This document shows positions 11,399 to 19,604 of a DNA stretch of 64,000 nucleotides, one piece after another. The stretch comes from Nitrospirales bacterium. Lineage in GTDB: Bacteria; Nitrospirota; Nitrospiria; Nitrospirales; UBA8639. Each line of letters starts with the position of its first letter. The first letter of the stretch is position 1. The notes below the pieces were generated by a model that saw nothing but the letters and a program-made list of their open reading frames with translations, was not told where the DNA came from and made no database searches. The stretch lies in NCBI GenBank assembly GCA_031315915.1, contig JALDRK010000015.1:33250-97249 (forward strand), given 5' to 3'. Position numbers and translations under genes: made by a program.

Positions 11399-13165
11399 AT
11401 GAAACCGGAACCGAATTCCCCTGACATTCTTTCCTCATTGGAACAGGTCACACAATACCACCATCAAACCAAACATCAGTTCAATCAATACGCTCGTTCA
11501 TTGGGCTATCTGGATTGGGCCAATCAGCCCAATCCCTTTCGCCGGTATGAAGGCGCACCCCTGATCAAACTTCCCTTGTTATCACCGGAAGATCAGCCTG
11601 TCTCTCCCCCGTATGAAAGCCTATTTTCCTCTGAAACCATGCCTCCCCAACCCCTCACCCTTTTTTCACTTTCCCGTTTTTTTGAATATGCCCTGTCCCT
11701 GACGGCCTGGAAAGAATACGGAAGCACTCGTTGGGCCTTGCGCAGCAACCCCTCCAGCGGGAATCTTCATCCCACCGAAGGCTACCTCCTGATCGGTGCC
11801 ATACCCGGTCTGAAATTGGAGAGCGGCCTATATCATTATGCTCCCAAGGAGCACGCGCTTGAGCACCGATGGTCGGTTGAACCAGATACAGCGTCTGACT
11901 TGTTCCAGGCCCTTCCACCTGACGCCTTTTTGGTGGGGCTTTCCTCCATTCATTGGCGGGAAGCCTGGAAATATGGCGAGCGGGCCTTTCGATATTGCCA
12001 ACACGATACGGGCCATGCCCTGGGGACCATGCGAATTGCCGCCGCCACACTCGGGTGGAATCTGCGACTCCTTGATGGCCTGTCCGATGACACCATCGGC
12101 AGGTTACTGGGGCTTTCTCGGAAGCAGGATTTCGATGGAGTCGAACAGGAATATCCGGAATTATTGGCGGTCGTGTGGCCACTTATGAAACCGGCTCCGG
12201 CTTTCATTGAAATCATCCATTCGCTTTCCCATTCTGACCTGTTTGGCAAAGGTGCATGGAACGGTCGGGCCAATCGTTTAAGTAAGGACGAACCCGTTCA
12301 ATGGGACATCATTGATGTGGTCACCGAAGCCACCTGGAAACACGATACGACCACCGATGAATCTCCTGGTAACCTAGGATCCCATTCAAGACGGAATAAA
12401 GGAGAGGAATCCTCTCCCACTCTAGTGTCGAATAAAACCAAATCCGGTGAGTCCATTGCTCTTTCCGCAGGACATATTATTCATCAACGTCGAAGTGCCG
12501 TCGATTTTGACGGGCAAACCGGCATGACAGCCGACCGGTTTTATCTCATGCTGGATCGAATTCTCCCTCGGGCAAGTCGGCAACTCCCGGAACGGCCGAT
12601 GCCCTGGGATGCATGGCCATGGGACCCTACCGTTCATTTGGCCCTGTTTGTTCATCGTATCGATGGCTTGGAACCTGGTCTCTACTGGTTCAATCGTTTT
12701 CCGGAGCATCGCCGCTTGCCCATCTTTCAGGCGGAGATGCACTCCCATTTTCTATGGACTAAACCCGATGGGTGCCCGGACCACCTGCCGCTGTATTTGT
12801 TGGAAGAAGGGAACGGACAGAAACTGGCCAAGCAACTGAGCTGCGGACAGGACATCGCGGGCGACAGCGCCTTTTCCCTGGGTATGCTCGCCGAATTTGA
12901 TGACCCGTTACAAACCTTCGGCCCGTGGTTTTACAAGCGGTTGTTTTGGGAAACGGGACTCGTCGGTCAAGTTTTGTATCTGGAAGCTGAGGCCGCCGGG
13001 ATTCGAGCTACGGGCATCGGCTGTTTTTTCGATAACCCGGTTCATGAAGTCCTGGGGTTTCACCCGAAGACCACATGGCAATCTCTCTATCACTTTACCA
13101 TGGGAGGGCCCGTTGATGACGGTCGTTTAACCACTCTCCCGCCCTATGGGAATCATCTGTCTTAG
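11399..13165 (+). CDS. SagB/ThcOx-type nitroreductase-fold dehydrogenase
   Basis: FMN-dependent oxidoreductase family best known for oxidising azolines in peptide natural products. The 588-aa protein contains two nitroreductase-like halves. The first has NPSSGNLHPTEGYL near residue 116 and the second begins HQRRSAVDFDG near residue 362 and ends with the ATGIGCFFDN and FTMGGP motifs. No precursor peptide, cyclodehydratase or YcaO gene lies nearby, so this is probably the orphan long-form SagB found in many genomes with unknown substrate. It overlaps or abuts the DNA glycosylase gene downstream. Confidence 0.85.
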   Translation: MKPEPNSPDILSSLEQVTQYHHQTKHQFNQYARSLGYLDWANQPNPFRRYEGAPLIKLPLLSPEDQPVSPPYESLFSSETMPPQPLTLFSLSRFFEYALSLTAWKEYGSTRWALRSNPSSGNLHPTEGYLLIGAIPGLKLESGLYHYAPKEHALEHRWSVEPDTASDLFQALPPDAFLVGLSSIHWREAWKYGERAFRYCQHDTGHALGTMRIAAATLGWNLRLLDGLSDDTIGRLLGLSRKQDFDGVEQEYPELLAVVWPLMKPAPAFIEIIHSLSHSDLFGKGAWNGRANRLSKDEPVQWDIIDVVTEATWKHDTTTDESPGNLGSHSRRNKGEESSPTLVSNKTKSGESIALSAGHIIHQRRSAVDFDGQTGMTADRFYLMLDRILPRASRQLPERPMPWDAWPWDPTVHLALFVHRIDGLEPGLYWFNRFPEHRRLPIFQAEMHSHFLWTKPDGCPDHLPLYLLEEGNGQKLAKQLSCGQDIAGDSAFSLGMLAEFDDPLQTFGPWFYKRLFWETGLVGQVLYLEAEAAGIRATGIGCFFDNPVHEVLGFHPKTTWQSLYHFTMGGPVDDGRLTTLPPYGNHLS

Positions 13166-13175
13166 CCCTGATCAG

Positions 13176-13775
13176 ATGCAACAATATTCTCCACTCCCCA
13201 GACCGTTTTACGAGAGGTCAACCCTGGAAGTCGCCAAAGACCTTTTGGGGAAACATCTCATACGACGGACACCGGACGGAGTGATTCAAACAAAAATCGT
13301 GGATGTCGAAGCGTATGTCGGGCCTCAGGATAAAGCGTGCCATGCATCCAAGGGACGAACGAAACGGACAGAGGTATTGTTTGGGCAGGCCGGATATACC
13401 TATGTGTATATGATTTACGGCATGTACCATTGTCTGAATTTCGTCACCGAGCAGGTCGATTTTCCTGCTGCCGTATTGATTCGAGGGCTGGAAATCGTTG
13501 GTAACACTGCGTCTTCCGGCGCTCCTCCCACCCGCATTGATGGACCTGGGCGGGTATGCCGCTATCTCAAGCTCGACCGCACGCACAATGTGTTGGATGC
13601 TACGAAAAAAGAAATTATCTGGGTTGAAGACCCGGGTATCTCCATCCCAAATAACCAGATTCAAGCGTTAACCAGAATCGGAGTTGACTATGCGGGGGAA
13701 TGGGCCAAAAAACTCTGGCGCTTTTGCCTCCCTGCCCCCACCTCTGCTAGAAAACGTGGAACCACGCGTGGATAA
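13176..13775 (+). CDS. mpg: DNA-3-methyladenine glycosylase (AAG/MPG family)
   Basis: Base-excision repair enzyme that removes alkylated purines. The family hallmark VDVEAYVGPQDKACHA contains the catalytic glutamate, followed by GRTKRTE and YVYMIYGMYHCLN. I chose the ATG at 13176, which puts the PLPRPFYERSTLEVAKDLLG region at the normal N-terminus and begins just after the stop of the SagB gene. The ATG at 13146 would add ten residues and overlap that gene by 20 bases. Neither has a good ribosome binding site, so translation may be coupled. Confidence 0.9.
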   Translation: MQQYSPLPRPFYERSTLEVAKDLLGKHLIRRTPDGVIQTKIVDVEAYVGPQDKACHASKGRTKRTEVLFGQAGYTYVYMIYGMYHCLNFVTEQVDFPAAVLIRGLEIVGNTASSGAPPTRIDGPGRVCRYLKLDRTHNVLDATKKEIIWVEDPGISIPNNQIQALTRIGVDYAGEWAKKLWRFCLPAPTSARKRGTTRG

Positions 13776-13961
13776 AGGCGAGGCTCTCCATTCCTTCACG
13801 TCGGCATTCATGCAATCAACCCTTTCCCGCCCGTTTTCATCATCTTGAACAACAATGACCGTCTACGTTACCCTAGACCGACAGAAACCTGTAGGCACCT
13901 TTCCGTACGCAACATTACAAGGGCCTATCATTATTCAACGAACAATGAAGGAGGCAATAGA

Positions 13962-14054
13962 ATGGGTAATCCGCTCGATACCATTTCCGGCACCATCACG
14001 GCAGGTTTTGTCCTGACTGTCGTACTCTATGTCCTGGTCAAAGCCCTGGTGTAG
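13962..14054 (+). CDS. Small single-pass membrane peptide, 30 aa
   Basis: A very short gene starting at ATG 13962 after a strong AAGGAGGC site at 13948-13955. The product begins MGNPLDTISGTITAGF and is one hydrophobic helix ending in VLVKALV. A longer in-frame start at 13845 exists, but the extra 39 residues are polar and lie before the ribosome binding site. It is followed 69 bases later by a PuuD-like membrane protein, so it may be a small accessory subunit. Function unknown. Confidence 0.6.
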   Translation: MGNPLDTISGTITAGFVLTVVLYVLVKALV

Positions 14055-14123
14055 GGCTCAAACCGCCAGACCGAATGAATCACGACGCACTATTAATCAC
14101 TTGACCGAAACGAGGGATCTATT

Positions 14124-14603
14124 ATGGAAAGTTTATTGGCGTGGGGACATTTCCTCGCGGGCATTACGTGGATTGGAATTTTGTATTACTTTAATTTCAT
14201 CCAAGTGCCGTTTTTAAAAGCCGTCACACCGGAAACCAAAGCTGAAGCCTTTAAACACCTGGTGCCCAACGCACTCTGGTGGTTTCGCTGGGGAGCGTTA
14301 TTCACCTGGTTATTTGGCGCCGCCTTGCTGATGAACCAACATCGGATGGGAAGTGCCTTTTTACTGCAGGGACCGGATGCCGTCATCGGCATGGGAGCCT
14401 GGCTGGGAACCATCATGTTGCTGAACGTCTGGGGAATCATTTGGCCTAATCAGAAGAAGGTCCTCGGGCTCAAGGAAGCCACCCCTGATGAAAAAGCCAA
14501 AGCCGGGCGAATGGCTCTGTTGGCCTCCCGCACGAATACCATGCTGTCCATCCCCATGCTGTTCTTCATGGCCAGTTCCGGGCACGCGTCAGGATTGTTC
14601 TGA
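14124..14603 (+). CDS. PuuD/urate-hydroxylase-type integral membrane protein
   Basis: A 159-aa protein with about four transmembrane helices that resembles the membrane part of urate hydroxylase PuuD (old DUF989 family). Features include an N-terminal GHFLAGITWIGILYYFNF helix with a conserved histidine, WWFRWGALFTW and a final SIPMLFFMASSGH. The cytochrome c domain of full-length PuuD is absent. No purine catabolism genes are nearby, so a urate role is doubtful; a haem or quinone-linked membrane function is as likely. A strong terminator follows at 14640-14676. Confidence 0.7.
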   Translation: MESLLAWGHFLAGITWIGILYYFNFIQVPFLKAVTPETKAEAFKHLVPNALWWFRWGALFTWLFGAALLMNQHRMGSAFLLQGPDAVIGMGAWLGTIMLLNVWGIIWPNQKKVLGLKEATPDEKAKAGRMALLASRTNTMLSIPMLFFMASSGHASGLF

Positions 14604-14639
14604 GTCTCCATGACAAAGAATGTTCCCGTTTAACATCGA

Positions 14640-14676
14640 CGAGGGCCGGTTATCACGACCGGTCCTCGTTTTTTCT
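14640..14676 (+). terminator. Intrinsic terminator after the PuuD-like gene
   Basis: CGAGGGCCGGT (14640-14650) pairs with ACCGGTCCTCG (14658-14668) with one G-T pair and a seven-base loop, followed by a run of T. It ends the unit containing the small membrane peptide and the PuuD-like gene. Confidence 0.85.
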
Positions 14677-14706
14677 GAGCCCGAACACGCGGCCATTCGG
14701 TTTCAT

Positions 14707-14943
14707 TCAATCCTGTACCACGATATGAGTGTCGGTTTCTTCCACGCCGGGAATCGTATGGATTTTGGTCATGATGAGATTGGCTAACGCCCGATCATCC
14801 GAGGCATTCACCAGGCCGAAAATATCCGGATGACCAAAACAGGCATGGGCTTGCTCCACTCCCGGCAGGGCTTTGAGGGTTTCCAGAACATCCTGGGTTT
14901 TTCCAGCTTTGACTTTCAACAACAGATAGGCTTTGGCTGCCAT
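14707..14943 (-). CDS. Stand-alone Lrp/AsnC ligand-binding (RAM) domain protein
   Basis: A 78-aa protein made only of the RAM domain that in Lrp/AsnC regulators binds amino acids. It shows the beta-alpha-beta pattern AYLLLKVKAGK, LKALPGVEQAHACFG, DIFGLVNASD and IHTIPGVEETDTHI. There is no DNA-binding helix-turn-helix. The start at 14943 follows a clean AAGGAGG, which rules out the 13-codon-longer start at 14982. Such proteins form ring oligomers and may act as small-molecule sensors; the ligand is unknown. Confidence 0.85.
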   Translation of the reverse strand: MAAKAYLLLKVKAGKTQDVLETLKALPGVEQAHACFGHPDIFGLVNASDDRALANLIMTKIHTIPGVEETDTHIVVQD

Positions 14944-15206
14944 AAAATCCTCCTTGATGAATATAGATCGGAGTGTTGCCATTCACGACAAACCGGATCG
15001 TGCCATAGATCAGGGTCATTAGTCTCGCCTTTTTAGATCCGGCAGAGAGTTCATTTTTACCATAGATGGCATAGCGCTTCCATGTCCCAGATTCCCTCCC
15101 CTTACAAACCCCATTTGGCCATTTCAGGTTGCGGACGTTCCGCCTCTCTCAGGTAGGATAAGCCATGGTATGGATTCCTTTGTTGTCGCCCCTGTAGGAG
15201 AATCTT

Positions 15207-16133
15207 GTGTTTCGTATTGTGTCTTTCATCCCTAGCGGAACTGAAATGATCTGCGCAGTAGGCTGCGGCTCTCAACTCGTTGGCCGGTCGCACGAATGCG
15301 ATTTTCCGCCAGAAATTCGGCATCTGCCTGTTTGTACGACATCGACGGTGAATGGTGAGAGAAACAGTCAGGACATACACAATCAGGTTTCTCAACGTCT
15401 CCGGCAGGCCCTTTCCCTCTATGAGGTTCTGATTGACCAGGTGAAGGACTTACAACCGGATATCATTGTGACCCAAACCCAGTGCGAAGTGTGCGCCGTC
15501 AGTGCCGATGAAGTTCAACGGAGCCTTCACAATTGGGTGGGATCATCTCCCACCTTGATTTCATTAGGAGCGCAGGATTTATCTGGGGTCTGGGATGACA
15601 TCACCAGAGTAGCGGAGGGCATCGGACAACCAACGAACGGACAGAGGCTGCTGGAACAAGCGCACTACCGAATTGGTGAAATCTCCCAACGCTCCACGCA
15701 GCGCTCCTCCACCCCCACCGTCGCGTGCATCGAATGGATGGATCCCCTCATGGCAGCCGGGAACTGGGTTCCCGAACTCGTGGAGTTAGCCGGCGGACGG
15801 TCGATGTTTGGTGAAGCCGGTGCCCATGCTCCTTGGATTACCTGGGAGGCCCTCCTTGAAACCGACCCTGAGTTCATTCTGCTCATGCCCTGCGGATTTT
15901 CCCTGTTCCGGATTCAGCAGGAATGTTTCTCCCTGGCCAACCATTCCAATTGGCGAAAGCTACAAGCTGTGCAGGGGGGGAACGTGTATATGACAGATGG
16001 CAATCAATACTTCAACCGGCCGGGACCACGATTGGTCGAGTCATTGGAAATACTGGCCGAGATTTTTCACCCGGAACTTTTTCAATTCGGTCACCAGGGC
16101 CAAGGCTGGAAGTTGGCCCACCCTCTCCTCTAA
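15207..16133 (+). CDS. Cytoplasmic BtuF-like (cobalamin/Fe-siderophore binding fold) protein
   Basis: A 308-aa member of the type III periplasmic-binding-protein fold, with RIVSFIPSGTEMICAVG at the start, ECDFPPE near residue 31 and a conserved TQTQCEVCAVS near residue 92. The GTG start at 15207 follows TAGGAG. There is no signal peptide and no permease or ATPase gene nearby, so it is not an ordinary transport receptor. Databases usually call this soluble subgroup cobalamin-binding protein. The cysteine-containing motif hints at a metal or cofactor role, but the true ligand is unknown. Confidence 0.75.
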   Translation: MFRIVSFIPSGTEMICAVGCGSQLVGRSHECDFPPEIRHLPVCTTSTVNGERNSQDIHNQVSQRLRQALSLYEVLIDQVKDLQPDIIVTQTQCEVCAVSADEVQRSLHNWVGSSPTLISLGAQDLSGVWDDITRVAEGIGQPTNGQRLLEQAHYRIGEISQRSTQRSSTPTVACIEWMDPLMAAGNWVPELVELAGGRSMFGEAGAHAPWITWEALLETDPEFILLMPCGFSLFRIQQECFSLANHSNWRKLQAVQGGNVYMTDGNQYFNRPGPRLVESLEILAEIFHPELFQFGHQGQGWKLAHPLL

Positions 16134-16212
16134 TTTCCGAGAATTTCTGACCTTCGATTGACCAGGCCACGGCAAACATGCTAGTTAGTAACTATTCCTA
16201 AACAGGAACGAT

Positions 16213-16761
16213 ATGAATTCTATCTTATCCCACATTCACGAGAAGTTCCGGGCACGTGGCCTCAAAAGCACACCACAGCGGACGGCCATTTACCAGGCGT
16301 TAAGCCAAAGCACGGCCCATCCGACGGCGGAGGAATTGTATGCGGAAGTCTCTCCCCGCTATCCCATGCTTTCTCTGAACACCGTGTATTACACCTTAGG
16401 TGTGCTGCAGAAAGCCGGGCTCATTCAGGAAGTGAACGTGGGTCATGATCGAGCCAGATTTGATGCCAATCTCTCTCCGCACCATCATCTGATCTGCCAG
16501 GGCTGTCACGTTATTGTGGATGTTATGGATAACCGACTGAATCAGTTGGCCCCACCGCGTGGGCTCCCCTCTGATTTTATCATCACCGACCACCAAGTGG
16601 CGTTCCGCGGATATTGCGGACGTTGTTATCAAGCAGTATCAATCACTACTTATCCGGGGTCTACCCCGTTATCTACAGGAGGCACATATGGGAAAAAGTC
16701 TCAAAGGGACAAAAAGCCACGACAATCTCAAAGCCGCATTCGCCGGAGAATCTCAAGCTAA
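16213..16761 (+). CDS. perR: Fur-family regulator, PerR-like
   Basis: Metal-dependent repressor. The N-terminal winged helix contains KSTPQRTAIYQAL and SLNTVYYTLGVLQKAGLI; the dimerisation domain contains HHHLICQGC and CGRC, the two CxxC pairs of the structural zinc site. It lies directly upstream of rubrerythrin, the usual PerR context, so it probably represses the peroxide-response genes that follow. The frame runs 74 bases into the rubrerythrin gene, giving an unusual basic tail of about 36 residues after CGRC. Whether that tail is real or reflects a small indel is unclear. The PerR rather than Fur label comes from context. Confidence 0.85.
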   Translation: MNSILSHIHEKFRARGLKSTPQRTAIYQALSQSTAHPTAEELYAEVSPRYPMLSLNTVYYTLGVLQKAGLIQEVNVGHDRARFDANLSPHHHLICQGCHVIVDVMDNRLNQLAPPRGLPSDFIITDHQVAFRGYCGRCYQAVSITTYPGSTPLSTGGTYGKKSQRDKKPRQSQSRIRRRISS

Positions 16762-17116
16762 CCGCCGATATCTGTATTTCGCCCGACGCGCCGATATCGA
16801 GGGCTATCCTGATGTCGGTGGTTTATTTCGCGATACGTCCGAAGCCGAAACCGGCCATGCCTTCGGCCATTTGGACTTTTTAAAAGAAGTGGGTGATCCG
16901 GCCACAGGAGTGCCCATCGGCAATACCGAGGCCAATTTGAAAGCCGCAATTGAAGGTGAAACCTACGAATACACCCAAATGTATCCCGGGATGGCCAAGA
17001 CCGCCCGAGAGGAAAATTTTGAAGAGTTGGCGGAATGGTTTGAAACCCTGGCGAAGGCCGAACGATCCCATGCCAATCGATTTACCAAGGGCTTGGAATC
17101 TTTGAAGCAAGCTTAA
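16688..17116 (+). CDS. Rubrerythrin-like diiron peroxidase lacking the rubredoxin domain
   Basis: Ferritin-like four-helix protein that reduces hydrogen peroxide at a diiron centre. The two sets of iron ligands are visible in [12 protein letters not shown] with SEAETGHA and [11 protein letters not shown] with [12 protein letters not shown]. At 142 aa it lacks the C-terminal rubredoxin CxxC domain, so it needs an external electron donor. AGGAGG at 16677-16682 fixes the start at 16688, inside the end of the perR frame. A perfect terminator follows. Confidence 0.92.
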   Translation: MGKSLKGTKSHDNLKAAFAGESQANRRYLYFARRADIEGYPDVGGLFRDTSEAETGHAFGHLDFLKEVGDPATGVPIGNTEANLKAAIEGETYEYTQMYPGMAKTAREENFEELAEWFETLAKAERSHANRFTKGLESLKQA

Positions 17117-17129
17117 CGGCAATTTTTTG

Positions 17130-17168
17130 ACAGCCCGGACTGGCGTCGCCAGTCCGGGCTGTTTTTTC
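17130..17168 (+). terminator. Intrinsic terminator after rubrerythrin
   Basis: ACAGCCCGGACTGGCG (17130-17145) is perfectly complementary to CGCCAGTCCGGGCTGT (17147-17162) and is followed by six T. It separates perR-rubrerythrin from the Fe-S oxidoreductase gene, which nevertheless starts only 30 bases later and may receive read-through. Confidence 0.9.
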
Positions 17169-17191
17169 GCTTATCTAAACGATTACTCACC

Positions 17192-18466
17192 ATGCCACAT
17201 TTCGATCTCATCACCCCAGGATGGACTCGATCACATTTAGAAAAAGAAACCACACGTGTTTTTGATATCTGCGACGGATGTCGGCGCTGTTTCAACTTGT
17301 GCCCTTCCTTTTCTACGCTGATCGACCGCCTGGATGATTACGAAAGTAACTTATCAAAATTTACAGGTCAGGATTTCACCAAAATCGAGCAGGAATGCTA
17401 TTACTGTAAGTTGTGTTTCAACCATTGTCCCTATTCGCCTCCCCATGAATATGCCTTGGACTTTCCACGCCTTATGGCCGCTTGGAAAAAACAGCGGGCC
17501 AATGATGGCGGCATGACCGTTCGGGACAAACTCCTGGTTCAGACTGACCTGATGGGTAAAGTTGGAAGTCTCACAGCCCCACTGACCAATTGGGCGTTGC
17601 GAACGCCTTGGATTCGGGGTCTCATGGAAAAAATTTTCGGCATCCATCGGGAACGAGAAATCCTCCCGTTCCAATCCGAAACCTTTACCCAGTGGTGGAG
17701 TAAAAAACCATCTTCTTCAAACAGCGGAGCAAAAACCGGGAAAGTGGCCTTTTTCCCAAGTTGTCTGGTGACCTACCAAATCCCCGATATCGGAAAGGCA
17801 GCCATTCAGATTCTTGAGAAAAACGGAATTGAGGTAATCGTTCCACCCGGGCAGCAATGCTGCGGCATGCCACGGTTCGATCTGGGCGACACTGAAGGGA
17901 TGGCCCAGGCTGCCGAGCATCATTTACAGCTCTTTGGTCCCTACGTGGCTCAGGGCTATGACATTGTGATTCCCGCCCCCAGCTGCAGTTTAATGTTTAA
18001 ACGGGAATATCCTTACCTGAGTCCTACCCAGGAAATGAAACAGCTTGCCGAACATACCTTCGATCTGTGTGAATACCTTATGCGGCTCAAACGGGAGGAT
18101 CGCCTTTCACTGGACTTCCCCAACAATCCCGGCAGGGTCGCCTACCAGATTCCCTGTCATTTGCGAGACCAAAACATCGGCTTTAAATCAAAGGACCTGA
18201 TGGAACTGACCGGAGCCACGGTGCATCTCATTGAAAAATGTTCCGGTCATGACGGTGCCTGGAGCGCCAAGACCGAGTTCTTTGATCTTTCCATGAAGAT
18301 TGCCAAAAAAGCCGTGCGAGACATCGAAGATGGAGGATTCCAGGTCGTGGCTTCAGACTGTCCGCTGTCGGCTGTGCAGCTCGATCAAGCTCTCGGGTCT
18401 CAGAAACCTCAAACGGCCCTTCATCCCATCCAAGTCGTTCGTAACGCGTATGGATTACCCTCATGA
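17192..18466 (+). CDS. GlpC/HdrD-like Fe-S oxidoreductase
   Basis: A 424-aa soluble electron carrier with two N-terminal [4Fe-4S] motifs, CDGCRRCFNLCP near residue 28 and CYYCKLCFNHCP near residue 67. Two cysteine-rich CCG-type domains follow: QQCCGMPRFDLGD with PAPSCSLMFK, then EKCSGHDGAW with SDCPLSA. The second CCG motif has lost its first cysteine (CSG). It overlaps the DUF3501 gene by four bases (ATGA). A rubrerythrin, GlpC-like and DUF3501 trio recurs in many aerobic bacteria as far as I recall, and suggests that this protein feeds electrons to the rubrerythrin. Confidence 0.85.
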   Translation: MPHFDLITPGWTRSHLEKETTRVFDICDGCRRCFNLCPSFSTLIDRLDDYESNLSKFTGQDFTKIEQECYYCKLCFNHCPYSPPHEYALDFPRLMAAWKKQRANDGGMTVRDKLLVQTDLMGKVGSLTAPLTNWALRTPWIRGLMEKIFGIHREREILPFQSETFTQWWSKKPSSSNSGAKTGKVAFFPSCLVTYQIPDIGKAAIQILEKNGIEVIVPPGQQCCGMPRFDLGDTEGMAQAAEHHLQLFGPYVAQGYDIVIPAPSCSLMFKREYPYLSPTQEMKQLAEHTFDLCEYLMRLKREDRLSLDFPNNPGRVAYQIPCHLRDQNIGFKSKDLMELTGATVHLIEKCSGHDGAWSAKTEFFDLSMKIAKKAVRDIEDGGFQVVASDCPLSAVQLDQALGSQKPQTALHPIQVVRNAYGLPS

Positions 18467-19047
18467 ATAAACTTGAACCTCAAGACTTATTGTCCGCAGC
18501 GGATTACGAAAAGAACCGGTCGGACATTCGTCAACGGATTATCACACTGAAAAAACGCCGACGTATCGGGGTCGGCGATCTTGTAACCCTGGTCTTCGAA
18601 AATCGTGAGACCGTCCTCTGGCAAATTCAGGAAATGATCCGAACCGAACGGATCTTTGACCCGCTGAAAATCCAGGAAGAACTGGATGTCTATAATGATT
18701 TATTGCCCAATCCCAGTGAGTTACACGCCACCCTGTTCATTGAAATTACCGACATGGAGAAAATCCAGGAACTCCTGGATTCATTTCAAGGGATTGATGG
18801 GACTAATACTCTAGCCCTGAAAGTCGGAGACCACAGTATTTACGGATCATTCGAGGGGGGCCATAGCAAGGAAGATAAGATCAGCGCGGTACATTTTGTT
18901 CGATTTTCGACAACTACACAATTTAGGGCTCATTTGGCCCAACTTGACATCCCGGCCTTTGTGTCTATCTTTCATAGTAATTACCGAGCTGAAACTCCGG
19001 TATCCCCTGAAATGCGCCGGGAATGGTTGAATGATCTAGAATCCTAA
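18463..19047 (+). CDS. DUF3501 family protein
   Basis: A 194-aa soluble protein of unknown function matching the DUF3501 pattern, with DYEKNRSDIRQRIITLKKRR near the N-terminus, FENRETVLWQIQEMIRTERI, LPNPSELHATLFIEI and FVSIFHSNYRAE at the end. It has no cysteines or obvious catalytic motif. Its start overlaps the stop of the GlpC-like gene, so the two are translated together, and the link to rubrerythrin suggests a part in peroxide or haem/iron handling. Confidence 0.85.
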   Translation: MNKLEPQDLLSAADYEKNRSDIRQRIITLKKRRRIGVGDLVTLVFENRETVLWQIQEMIRTERIFDPLKIQEELDVYNDLLPNPSELHATLFIEITDMEKIQELLDSFQGIDGTNTLALKVGDHSIYGSFEGGHSKEDKISAVHFVRFSTTTQFRAHLAQLDIPAFVSIFHSNYRAETPVSPEMRREWLNDLES

Positions 19048-19193
19048 TCCCATTTGACCTATCAATTCAGAAAGCCAAATTGACAACCTTCAAAGTTGTG
19101 CTTTAGAATGTAAACTCAATCAAAAGTGCCTTTCAACCGATTGAAAGGAAAGAGAAACTTAGAACATCCCTCATAAAAAAGGAGAATGCACAC

Positions 19194-19514
19194 ATGGTAA
19201 CAATTACCTCCATTGCGGAAGAAAAAATCAAAGAGTTAATAAAAGAAGAGGAGAATGCGGTCGGCCTTCGAATTTATGTAAAAGGCGGCGGCTGCAGTGG
19301 TTACCAATATGGGATGTCCTTTGAAGATAAGACCAGCGATGACGACACCATTATTGAAAAGGGCAGCGTGAAGGTAATCGTTGATTCCCAAAGCGCTCCC
19401 ATGTTGAACGGTGCCGAGGTGGATTATGTCGACAGCCTGCAAGGCTCCGGGTTTGCCATTAAGAACCCACAGGCAAAATCTACCTGCGGTTGCGGCAGCT
19501 CATTTAGCACCTAA
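19194..19514 (+). CDS. erpA: A-type iron-sulfur carrier (IscA/ErpA family)
   Basis: A 106-aa carrier that transfers Fe-S clusters to apo-proteins. The three ligand cysteines are present: GGGCSGYQYG near residue 34 and CGCGSSF at the C-terminus. The start follows AAGGAGAATG. It is separate from the iscA inside the ISC operon, so the genome has at least two A-type carriers. Its position after the rubrerythrin/Fe-S oxidoreductase genes suggests it matures those or serves as the ErpA-type second carrier; the symbol is tentative. Confidence 0.88.
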   Translation: MVTITSIAEEKIKELIKEEENAVGLRIYVKGGGCSGYQYGMSFEDKTSDDDTIIEKGSVKVIVDSQSAPMLNGAEVDYVDSLQGSGFAIKNPQAKSTCGCGSSFST

Positions 19515-19540
19515 TTCTTTTTTGGAATTTCTGACTCACA

Positions 19541-19590
19541 GGGCTGAGGCTTGGTTTTGAAAATATCCAAGTCTCAGCCCTTTCTTTTTT
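19541..19590 (+). terminator. Intrinsic terminator after the A-type carrier gene
   Basis: GGGCTGAGGCTTGG (19541-19554) pairs with CCAAGTCTCAGCCC (19567-19580) with one G-T pair, followed by TTTCTTTTTT. It also shows that the in-frame start at 19551 of the next gene cannot be the real one. Confidence 0.85.
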
Positions 19591-19604
19591 CTCCACACCC
19601 CACG

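Noticed and set aside
13845..13961. Upstream extension of the 30-aa membrane peptide
   Set aside because: Polar, low-quality sequence before a strong Shine-Dalgarno site; the ATG at 13962 is better.
15020..15206. Cobalamin riboswitch before the BtuF-like gene
   Set aside because: No B12-box-like conserved stretch or clear multi-stem structure; only a TAGGAG ribosome binding site.
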